6,881 nucleotides of DNA, from NCBI GenBank assembly GCA_028872645.1, contig JAPKDK010000156.1:1-6881 (forward strand). The letters are read 5' to 3'. The notes under the pieces are model-generated. The model was given only the letters and a program-made list of their open reading frames with translations. It was not told the DNA's origin and did not search any database. This stretch comes from Verrucomicrobiota bacterium (GTDB lineage: Bacteria > Verrucomicrobiota > Verrucomicrobiia > Limisphaerales > UBA1100). Shown in pieces: positions 1 through 6,141 of this stretch. Each line of letters opens with the position of its first letter. Within the stretch, counting starts at the first letter, position 1. The position numbers were made by a program, and so were the translations under genes.

Positions 1-1174
1 TTCCACCCTTAACACCTCCGCCGGCGAGCCACATCATGAAGCCATGTGGATTGTGGTCGCGGCCACTACCGTTTTCGCTGACGGGCGTTCGGCCAAATTC
101 TCCGCCCCACACGATAAGTGTATCTTCCAGGAGTCCGCGTGATTTCAGGTCTCCTAATAATGCGGCGATGGGTTGGTCGATATTCTTGGCGAGCGTGGGC
201 GTGGTTTTGTTGTGGTTGCTGTGCGTGTCCCACGGCTGGCCGTTGCCGTAATAAACCTGAATGAACCGCACGCCGCGCTCGGACAATCGCCGCGCCAACA
301 AACAGCCATTAGCGAAGTGTCCCTTGCCGTACGCCTCGCGCACCTTCGGCGGTTCCTTGCCAATATCGAACGCATCCGTCGCGGCGAATTGCATGCGGTA
401 AGCCGTCTCCATCGCCTCGATGCGGCCCTGCAATGCGTTGTCCGCCCCGCTCTGTGCCGCGAGGTGTTCTCGGTTGAGTGCCTGCATCAGGTCCAGCTGC
501 TTGCGCTGGGTGGTCGGATCGAGCTTCGCATTGCGCAGCCACGGAATCATTTCCTTGGGCGCAATCTTTGAGTGATTGATGTACACGCCCTGGTGCTGGG
601 ATGGAAGAAACGCACTGTTCCACAAAATGGAAAACCTCACCGGCCGGCCGGGGCACAGCACGATGTACGCGGGCAGGTTGGCGTTTTCCGTGCCGAGACC
701 GTAGCTCATCCACGCGCCCATGCTCGGCACCTTGGGCGTCATCGTGCCGTTGTTCATCAGCAACAGTGCTGGCCCGTGGTTCGGGTTGTCCGTGTGCACC
801 GAGCGCAACACGCAGAGGTCGTCGGCAAACTTCGCCGTGTGCGGCAGCAACTCGCTTACCGGCAAACCGCTCTGCCCGTGCCGCGTGTATTTATAAGGCG
901 CATTTAACAGACCGCCCGTCGGCCGTTCCGTGCGCAAATCCGTCCCCTCCGGCCGTTGCCCTTCAAACTTTTTCAACGCCGGTTTCGGGTCCAAAAAATC
1001 CGGCCCGAACGGCCCGCCATTCATGAACAAATGAATCACCCGCTTCGCCCGCGGCGCAAAATGCGGCGCCATCCCCGTCGCCGCCTGCAGCGAGTTGAAC
1101 AATCCCAAGGTCCCCATCCCTGCTCCCATACGGGTGAGGGCGTCACGACGGTTAATGGCGAATGGCTCGTTCAT
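1..1174 (-). CDS. DUF1501 protein with twin-arginine signal, C-terminus cut off
   Basis: This is an exported DUF1501-family protein of unknown biochemical role; the family belongs, as I recall it, to the alkaline phosphatase/sulfatase superfamily. I translated 391 codons; the 3' end lies beyond position 1, and the usual length (about 430-480 aa) suggests some 40-90 residues are missing. Residues 8-31 form a Tat-type signal: Arg9-Arg10 followed by a Gly/Ala/Leu-rich stretch. Family motifs follow in order: FMNGGPFGPDFLDPKP (50-65), HGQSGLPVSELLPH (99-112), LRSVHTDNPNHGPA (123-136), PSMGAWMSYGLGTENANLPA (150-169), RRLSERGVRFIQV (295-307), WDTH (315-318), VWGGEFGRTP (355-364) and GRDHNPHGF (371-379). 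The last contains the Asp-His pair expected to bind metal in this fold. The ATG overlaps the stop of the upstream DUF1553 gene by one base, with no Shine-Dalgarno sequence, so translation is probably coupled. The family call is secure; the substrate is unknown. Confidence 0.93.
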   Translation of the reverse strand, partial: MNEPFAINRRDALTRMGAGMGTLGLFNSLQAATGMAPHFAPRAKRVIHLFMNGGPFGPDFLDPKPALKKFEGQRPEGTDLRTERPTGGLLNAPYKYTRHGQSGLPVSELLPHTAKFADDLCVLRSVHTDNPNHGPALLLMNNGTMTPKVPSMGAWMSYGLGTENANLPAYIVLCPGRPVRFSILWNSAFLPSQHQGVYINHSKIAPKEMIPWLRNAKLDPTTQRKQLDLMQALNREHLAAQSGADNALQGRIEAMETAYRMQFAATDAFDIGKEPPKVREAYGKGHFANGCLLARRLSERGVRFIQVYYGNGQPWDTHSNHNKTTPTLAKNIDQPIAALLGDLKSRGLLEDTLIVWGGEFGRTPVSENGSGRDHNPHGFMMWLAGGGVKGG

Positions 1175-1176
1175 CA
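1172..1176 (-). promoter_or_regulatory. TGATG stop/start overlap (translational coupling)
   Basis: On the minus strand the TGA stop of the DUF1549/DUF1553 gene (1176-1174) shares its last base with the ATG of the DUF1501 gene (1174-1172). No purine-rich ribosome-binding site stands 5-10 bases upstream. Termination-reinitiation is the simplest way for the second gene to be translated, which would tie the amounts of the two proteins together. The overlap is seen directly; the coupling is inferred. Confidence 0.75.
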
Positions 1177-3876
1177 ATCAATAAACTGAAATTCATTTCC
1201 CGCAAGCAATGCGTGGGCGTACTGAGTCCAAACGGCTACCTCATTTTTACTTCCGGCTAGAAAAGCGAGGGCGATTTTTAGTTCGGTTTTGCGTGGGGGG
1301 CGTTGGAAAAGTTTTTGGTGGGCGGCGGTGATTCGGGTTTCGGTTCCTTTTTGCTTCATCAAGTTCGCCGCGAGGGCTTCGGCTTGGCGATGGATAACCG
1401 GACCATTTAGCGTGAAGAGCTGCTGCAGAGGCGTGATAGTTTGGGGGCGGGTGGGAGCGTGGGCGGTGGGATCGGGGAAATCGTGGATGCGCAGGAATTG
1501 GTTGGGCTCGCGGCGGTGGATGGCGCCGTAAAGGGTGCGGCGGCGATTGTCCTTGGCGTTGAGGTCCTTGGGTTCGCCGCCGATGGTTTTGTCGAGTTGA
1601 CCGCTGGCGTGCAGCATGGCGTCGCGCCACGCTTCCACGTCGAGGCGGCGACGGTTCATGCGGGCGAGGTGTTCGTTGGCGGGGTCGGTTTTTTGCGCGG
1701 CGGGATTGTGAATACTTTGCTGCCACGTGGCCGATTGGAGAATCTCGCGGTGCAGCCACTTGAGCGACCACCCATTTTTCACGAAGCGCGCGGCGAGGTC
1801 GTTCAACAAAACCGGATGCGTCGGCGCTTCGCCCGAATGCCCCAGCTCGCTCGGCGTGGGGCACAGCCCGCGGCCAAAATGATGCTGCCACACGCGGTTG
1901 ACAATCACGCGCGCGGAGAGCGGAGCGGCTTCGTTGACCATCGCCTCGGCCAAATCCAATCGGCCACTACCGCGTTCGAAGCGGCGGGGCTTGCCGGTCT
2001 TCACCGGAAACGCACCGAGAAAACGCCGAGGCACCACCGCGCCGGTCATATTCGGATTGCCGCGTTTGTGGATGTGCAAATCGCGAGCCTTGCCCACAGT
2101 GTAATCCAAGGTCGTCCCGTGGGTGCCGTTACGACGCGCGTTCACGAACAACGCCGCCTCCGCCACGCCGCTCACCATCGGCACTTTGTAGTGCGGGGTG
2201 TTCTTTTTAATTGCGGCAATCTCTTTGGTCAATTTTTCAATCTGCGCCTTGGAGTCCGTCTTTGCAATCGCCGGTGTCGCGCTTTCCTTTGGCTCGGTCT
2301 TCGGGCCCTTGGGCTGGCCGGAGGCGGTGTTGAGTTGCGCGGCCTCGTCGTTGGTCACGGCGCGGTTGAACAAGGCAAACTGCGCAATGCGGCCGGTCAA
2401 TGAGGCAAAGCGGTCGTTACGCGCGCCCAAGTAAAACTCGTGGGAATCGGCGGCGGTGGGCTTAATTTCGCCATCGAACTCCGGCTTGGCTTGGCCATTG
2501 AGAAAAGCGGTCACACGACTGCCCGAGCGAATGAGCACCACGTGATTCCAAGTGCCGGGCGCGAGGACGGTCGTCCCGCCCACGAAGCCTTTTGCCACAT
2601 TGCCGTTGAACAAAAAGAGCGTACCGGCGGCTTGGGTGGACGTGCCGCCAATGCCGAGATGGTCGCCGGGCGCGCGCGTATTCGTATTCGGGCCGCGCGA
2701 AAAAAGATAGGCAGTGACCGGTCGCGCCTTGTTGTCGAGGTCGTTGCGGAACCAAAAGGAAGCCGTGTACGAGCCGCCGAGGGATTTCGCTTCACCCCGA
2801 ATCCGGCCCTCGACGAAGGCGGCAAATTTTTCTGATGAAACTTTGACGCCCTTCTCGGCGGCGAGTTTTTTTGGCGCAACATTCAACGGCGCGTAAAGAA
2901 TCGGCTTCAGCTTGGCGATGGCCCCGGCGTAGTCCTTGGCAAACTCCGGCGCCTTCACAGCGGCGATAGCTTTTTGCGCAGCGGGCTTTTTCTTTTTCAA
3001 CTCGGCCAACTGCTTTTCCAGCGCGACCACCTTCGCGCGCGCCTTGGCGATGGGCGCCCAGAGCTCGGCCGCCATCGTCGGCCGGTCAGCAATGCGCACG
3101 CTGGCGAACACGCCGGCGATGGCGTAGTAGTCCGCCTGCGTCACCGGCTCGAACTTATGGTCATGACACCGCGCACACGCCAGCGTGAGCCCGAGGAACG
3201 TCCGCCCCACTGCGTCCATCCGCTCCTCCCATTCATCGGCCACGGTGGTCTTGATAATCTCCGGCGGCAGCTGCAGTTCCTTCCAATACGTGGGGCTCAG
3301 CCCAAGAAAACCGAGTGCCGCATTGTCCTTCGGGTCGCTGTCGGCGATGAGGTCATTGGCGAGTTGCTGTTTAACAAATGTGTTGTACGGCATATCGCGA
3401 TTGAGCGCGGCCACCACCCAATCCCGATAACGCCAAGCCGCGGCGGTGGAGTTGAGCCAACTCGCCGTCTTATCCGTGTACCGCGCCAAGTCCAGCCAAT
3501 GCCGCGCCCACCGCTCCCCATAATGCAGCGAAGCGAGCAGGGAATTGATTTCATTTTCGATTGCCGATTTGCGATTGGCGATTGCCCGCTTCCGAAACGC
3601 CGCCAGCTGTTCCGGCGTGGGCGGCAATCCAATGAGGTTAAAATGCAAACGCCGCAACAACACGCGGTCATCGGCTGCCTCGGCGGGCCGCAGCCCCATT
3701 GCCTCAATTCGCGCAAGCGTAAAATGATCAAGGCGCACTTGCGGCCAAGATGAGTTTTTCGTTTTCGGCAGCGGCTGTTCAGCCAAAGGCTTGAACGACC
3801 ACGGCAATTCTGTGACCGGCGCGGCTTGACCATTCGCCACCGCAGCCAACATCAAAATGAAAAACCGTTGTCGCAT
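1174..3876 (-). CDS. Secreted DUF1549-LamG-DUF1553 protein with CxxCH motif
   Basis: This is a 900-aa exported protein of the planctomycete/verrucomicrobial 'PSCyt2-PSD1' type; its biochemical function is unknown. Residues 1-18 are a Sec signal peptide (cleavage probably after Ala18). DUF1549 spans about 45-265, with LHFNLIGLPPTPEQ (77-90), YGERWARHWLDLARY (119-133) and CARCHDHKFEP (234-244), whose CxxCH could bind a c-type haem. A Lys/Ala-rich probable coiled coil (275-308) leads to a LamG/concanavalin-like domain (about 360-510, ending LFNRAVTNDEAAQL). A Pro/Lys linker and a second short helix follow, then DUF1553 (about 640-890), with ARVIVNRVWQHHFGRG (655-670) and NGWSLKWLHREILQSATW (701-718). 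The N-terminal PSCyt1 cytochrome domain common in this family is absent: the mature protein begins directly at the segment that normally follows it. A 7-bp tandem repeat encodes residues 97-109. The gene is intact, lies 54 bp after the propeller gene and overlaps DUF1501. The start has no clear Shine-Dalgarno sequence but is supported by the signal peptide. Confidence 0.95.
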   Translation of the reverse strand: MRQRFFILMLAAVANGQAAPVTELPWSFKPLAEQPLPKTKNSSWPQVRLDHFTLARIEAMGLRPAEAADDRVLLRRLHFNLIGLPPTPEQLAAFRKRAIANRKSAIENEINSLLASLHYGERWARHWLDLARYTDKTASWLNSTAAAWRYRDWVVAALNRDMPYNTFVKQQLANDLIADSDPKDNAALGFLGLSPTYWKELQLPPEIIKTTVADEWEERMDAVGRTFLGLTLACARCHDHKFEPVTQADYYAIAGVFASVRIADRPTMAAELWAPIAKARAKVVALEKQLAELKKKKPAAQKAIAAVKAPEFAKDYAGAIAKLKPILYAPLNVAPKKLAAEKGVKVSSEKFAAFVEGRIRGEAKSLGGSYTASFWFRNDLDNKARPVTAYLFSRGPNTNTRAPGDHLGIGGTSTQAAGTLFLFNGNVAKGFVGGTTVLAPGTWNHVVLIRSGSRVTAFLNGQAKPEFDGEIKPTAADSHEFYLGARNDRFASLTGRIAQFALFNRAVTNDEAAQLNTASGQPKGPKTEPKESATPAIAKTDSKAQIEKLTKEIAAIKKNTPHYKVPMVSGVAEAALFVNARRNGTHGTTLDYTVGKARDLHIHKRGNPNMTGAVVPRRFLGAFPVKTGKPRRFERGSGRLDLAEAMVNEAAPLSARVIVNRVWQHHFGRGLCPTPSELGHSGEAPTHPVLLNDLAARFVKNGWSLKWLHREILQSATWQQSIHNPAAQKTDPANEHLARMNRRRLDVEAWRDAMLHASGQLDKTIGGEPKDLNAKDNRRRTLYGAIHRREPNQFLRIHDFPDPTAHAPTRPQTITPLQQLFTLNGPVIHRQAEALAANLMKQKGTETRITAAHQKLFQRPPRKTELKIALAFLAGSKNEVAVWTQYAHALLAGNEFQFID
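3552..3586 (-). repeat. Degenerate 7-bp tandem repeat inside DUF1549 coding sequence
   Basis: Five head-to-tail 7-mers are read here. On the plus strand they are CATTTTC, GATTGCC, GATTTGC, GATTGGC and GATTGCC, consensus roughly GATTKSC. Because 7 and 3 are coprime, the array reads as a protein pattern with a 7-residue period (AIANRKS then AIENEI, residues 98-110 of the host protein). It keeps the reading frame, and the conserved DUF1549 motifs continue normally on both sides. From memory, similar arrays are dispersed in verrucomicrobial genomes, mostly between genes. The repeat is seen directly; its dispersed nature rests on recall. Confidence 0.75.
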
Positions 3877-3930
3877 ATCAATCCGATGATACCATTCCGA
3901 TGCTATTTGGCAAATCCCTCTTTTGCCGTA

Positions 3931-4881
3931 TTAGCGTTTCACATTGTAGCGGTGGATGCGGCCGAAGACGGTGTACTCGGCGACGAACAAATCTCCGGCG
4001 GCGTTGAAGGCGACTCCGTGTGGGGCGGAGAAAATACCGGCACGCCATTTGGCGGGGGGCAGTTGGTTGGTCGCCGTTTCGCCGGGGGCGGTGTTGTGGC
4101 CAAGTTGGGCCACCACTTTGCCGGCTTTATCGTAGAGCGTGGCGCGGCCTTTAATTTCACCGGCCACGGCGAGGTCGCCATGGACGGCCACGGCGGCGGG
4201 GCGCAGCACGTCCTTCGCGTACACGCCGATGAATTTTCCCTCGAGCGAAATGTGAATGAGCCGCAGGCCTTCACGGTCCGCGCCGAGAATGCGCGGCGGA
4301 TTGTAGCGGGTATCGATGCAGATTTTATGGAGCGTCTTGGTGCCAAACTCTTTTTTGCCGCCGAAACTTTTGAGGTATTTTCCGGCCTTATCGAAATGAT
4401 GAATCCTGTCCGATGAATATCCATCGACCACAAAAAGATCACCATTGGGCGCCACATCCATCGCCGTGAGGCGCAAACGGTTGCCGTTTTTAAGTTTAGC
4501 CGGGATGACTGAGCCGGGGATATCGAGCTTCACCTTGCCATCGAGCGTGAGCTTCAAAATATTTTGCCCGCCCAAACGCGCACCATAAATATGCTCGCCG
4601 CCGGCCAGTTTTTTGATGACGAACCCATGAAAATCCCCCGGCGCACCGGGCACATTACGCAGATACTTGCCCGTGGCGGAATACACCTGAATGCCCGCCT
4701 TCGGCCCGCCCTGCACGCTCACGTACACCTCGCCCTTCGAGCTAACGGCAACATCGCCGTGCATGCTGCCGATTTGTTTTTCGCCCGTGGGCACCTTCGC
4801 CCAGTTCGGCACCACAGTGTAGTTCGCGCCCAACGCCGGCAAAGCCAGCGCGGTCATCAGGAATGGAATAAGTTTTTTCAT
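3931..4881 (-). CDS. Secreted six-bladed beta-propeller, PAL/NHL-like
   Basis: This is a 316-aa exported beta-propeller. Residues 1-19 are a Sec signal peptide (MKKLIPF, then an Ala/Leu core, ending ALGA). Six blade-like repeats follow, each with a 'D-hydrophobic-A..G.(L/V)(Y/F)V' strand and a 'R(I)..(F/Y)...GK(Y/F)L' strand, starting near residues 40, 84, 138, 184, 228 and 287. The closest pattern I can recall is the lyase domain of peptidylglycine alpha-amidating enzyme (PAL). His85, Tyr155 (in VVDGY), His185, Arg203 (in ADRE) and His288 (in APHG) line up with its zinc ligands and catalytic Tyr/Arg. Two other PAL positions differ: Gln57 for Arg and Ala286 for Met. No monooxygenase partner domain is present. 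I chose the ATG at 4881 because it opens a proper signal peptide; the frame extends upstream to a TTG at 4956 without one. It is the first gene of the apparent operon. Propeller fold is firm; catalytic activity is hypothetical. Confidence 0.9.
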   Translation of the reverse strand: MKKLIPFLMTALALPALGANYTVVPNWAKVPTGEKQIGSMHGDVAVSSKGEVYVSVQGGPKAGIQVYSATGKYLRNVPGAPGDFHGFVIKKLAGGEHIYGARLGGQNILKLTLDGKVKLDIPGSVIPAKLKNGNRLRLTAMDVAPNGDLFVVDGYSSDRIHHFDKAGKYLKSFGGKKEFGTKTLHKICIDTRYNPPRILGADREGLRLIHISLEGKFIGVYAKDVLRPAAVAVHGDLAVAGEIKGRATLYDKAGKVVAQLGHNTAPGETATNQLPPAKWRAGIFSAPHGVAFNAAGDLFVAEYTVFGRIHRYNVKR

Positions 4882-5000
4882 GTCTTGGGTAACAGCCGCC
4901 GATTGTGCCCATCGCGGGCAAAATGGCAAGCCGTTGAAGCGCCAATGTCCTTGCAAAACGATTTGCGCTCGGTGAAAGTCGGCGACCGATTTATAAAATT
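4882..5000. promoter_or_regulatory. Divergent intergenic region, likely holds both promoters
   Basis: These 119 bp separate the start of the minus-strand propeller operon from the start of the plus-strand oxidoreductase, so promoters for both must lie here or within the flanking 5' coding ends. No strong inverted repeat or operator is visible. A modest minus-strand promoter candidate is listed separately. On the plus side the only AT-rich motif, TATAAA at 4992-4997, sits too close to the ATG to serve as a normal -10 box for a leadered mRNA. Confidence 0.55.
4902..4929 (-). promoter_or_regulatory. Candidate -35/-10 promoter for the propeller operon
   Basis: On the minus strand, TTGCCA (4929-4924; 5 of 6 matches to the sigma-70 -35 box) is followed after 16 bp by CACAAT (4907-4902; 4 of 6 to the -10 box). 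Transcription would begin near 4895, leaving a leader of only about 14 bases before the ATG at 4881. Matches of this quality arise by chance fairly often, so this is a weak call. Confidence 0.25.
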
Positions 5001-6101
5001 ATGAGTGAAAAAAAAGTTCGTTGGGGATTCCTGAGCACCGCATGGATCGGAATGAAAAATTGGCAGTCAGTTGCGCTGTCGGGTAATGGCGTAATTGTCG
5101 CAGTAGCCAGTCGCGAACGAGCCAAGGCGCAGGCTTGGATTGATGAATGCTCGGCACATGTGCCCTTTGCAGAAAAGCCGGAGGCGGTGGAGGGCTACGA
5201 TGCGTTGCTGGCACGCGATGACATCGATGCGGTGTACATCCCGCTGCCAACAGGTGTACGCACGGAGTGGGCCATCAAGGCCGCGCGGGCTGGCAAGCAT
5301 GTGGTGTGCGAAAAGCCGTGCGGCGTCGACGTGGCTGAGGTGGAGGAAATCCTCGCCGCGTGCGATGAGGCAGGTGTACAGTTTATGGACGGTGTGATGT
5401 TCATGCACAGCGCGCGACTGGATGCGTTGCGCAAAACGTTGACCGACGGCAGCATTGGCGAACTGCGCCGCATTTCTTCGGCGTTCAGCTTCAATGGCGG
5501 CGAAGATTTTCGCGAAGGCAACATCCGTATGCACAGCGACCTTGAACCGCTCGGTTGCCTTGGCGATCTCGGTTGGTACAATATCCGGTTCAACCTGTGG
5601 GTAATGGATTACGCAATGCCCAAGGCCGTGAGCGGTCGCATGCTACGCGGCGCCGCGCGGAGTGACAGTCCAGACAAAGTGCCGATGGAATTTTCCGGTG
5701 AGCTGTTTTTTGATAACGACGTGACTGCGAGTTTCTACTGCTCCTTCCTCACCGCCAACCAACAATGGGCGCATGTGTGCGGCACTGAAGGCACGCTGCT
5801 GCTCGACGATTTTGTGGTGCCCTTCTACGGCAGCGAAGCTTGCTTCACGGTGAGCAATACCGAGAGCAACCAACACGTGTGCGATTTCAATATGGAACGC
5901 CACGACCGAGTGGTGTCTGTGCGTGAATACGGCGGCAGCCATCCAACCGCACAGGAAACTGGCCTCTTCCGTAACTTCGGCGAGCTTGTTCTCAATGGCA
6001 CACCAGATAAAAAATGGGGTGACCTCGTATTAAAAACTCAACAAGTCACGATGGCCTGCATCGAATCCAGCAAACAGGGCGGGGCGCGAGTGGAGCTATA
6101 A
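5001..6101 (+). CDS. Gfo/Idh/MocA-family NAD(P)-dependent oxidoreductase
   Basis: This is a 366-aa cytoplasmic (no signal peptide) sugar- or polyol-type dehydrogenase. Residues 6-125 are the Rossmann domain, with the dinucleotide loop GFLSTAWIG (9-17), the strand VYIPLPTGVRTEWAIKAA (78-95) and the hallmark EKP (104-106), whose Lys105 is the usual catalytic lysine. The C-terminal alpha/beta domain carries SFNGGEDFREGNIR (163-176) and LGDLGWYNIR (187-196). Asp189 and Tyr193 occupy the D-x-x-x-H positions of the family, with Tyr replacing His as in dihydrodiol dehydrogenase-type members. The sequence strongly recalls the plant family typified by Arabidopsis At4g09670, including the downstream YCSFL (246-250) and GTEGTLLLDDF (261-271). 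Length is normal for the family. The ATG at 5001 places the Rossmann loop at the expected distance; no Shine-Dalgarno sequence is seen. The gene is divergent from the propeller operon. The substrate cannot be read from sequence. Confidence 0.94.
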   Translation: MSEKKVRWGFLSTAWIGMKNWQSVALSGNGVIVAVASRERAKAQAWIDECSAHVPFAEKPEAVEGYDALLARDDIDAVYIPLPTGVRTEWAIKAARAGKHVVCEKPCGVDVAEVEEILAACDEAGVQFMDGVMFMHSARLDALRKTLTDGSIGELRRISSAFSFNGGEDFREGNIRMHSDLEPLGCLGDLGWYNIRFNLWVMDYAMPKAVSGRMLRGAARSDSPDKVPMEFSGELFFDNDVTASFYCSFLTANQQWAHVCGTEGTLLLDDFVVPFYGSEACFTVSNTESNQHVCDFNMERHDRVVSVREYGGSHPTAQETGLFRNFGELVLNGTPDKKWGDLVLKTQQVTMACIESSKQGGARVEL

Positions 6102-6141
6102 ACCTCCAAGCGAAGTTAGAATGGCACTGAGGAAAGTTTGG
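6102..6141. other. Convergent intergenic gap without a visible terminator
   Basis: Only 40 bp separate the ends of the plus-strand oxidoreductase and the minus-strand membrane-anchored gene. I looked for a bidirectional hairpin with a T-run and found none; the best pairing is a 4-bp CCTC/GAGG match with a 22-base loop. Termination is either Rho-dependent or lies inside the opposing gene. Confidence 0.5.

Noticed and set aside
636..656. GC palindrome GGCCGGCC as a regulatory site
   Set aside because: It falls inside codons for the CPGRPV segment of DUF1501 and is explained by coding sequence in GC-rich DNA.
1441..2403. Plus-strand open frame of 320 codons
   Set aside because: It lies entirely antisense to the DUF1553 part of a well-supported gene. 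Its composition is rich in Gly, Ala, Arg and Val, with no recognisable motif, as expected for a GC-rich shadow frame.
2974..3753. Plus-strand open frame of 259 codons
   Set aside because: It is antisense to the DUF1549 domain, whose motifs are intact on the other strand; the Arg/Pro/His-rich product looks like no known family.
3877..3930. Terminator or second promoter between the propeller and DUF1549 genes
   Set aside because: No hairpin with a T-run and no convincing -35/-10 pair is visible in the 54 bp.
3826..4416. Plus-strand open frame of 196 codons spanning the propeller and the intergenic gap
   Set aside because: It runs antisense across two real genes and has no start signal or motif.
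4879..4956. Upstream TTG start giving a 341-aa propeller protein
   Set aside because: The extra 25 residues would bury the clear signal peptide that begins at the ATG at 4881.
4992..4997. TATAAA as a -10 box for the oxidoreductase
   Set aside because: Transcription would start at or just after the ATG at 5001, and no good -35 box stands at the right distance; kept only as a remark.
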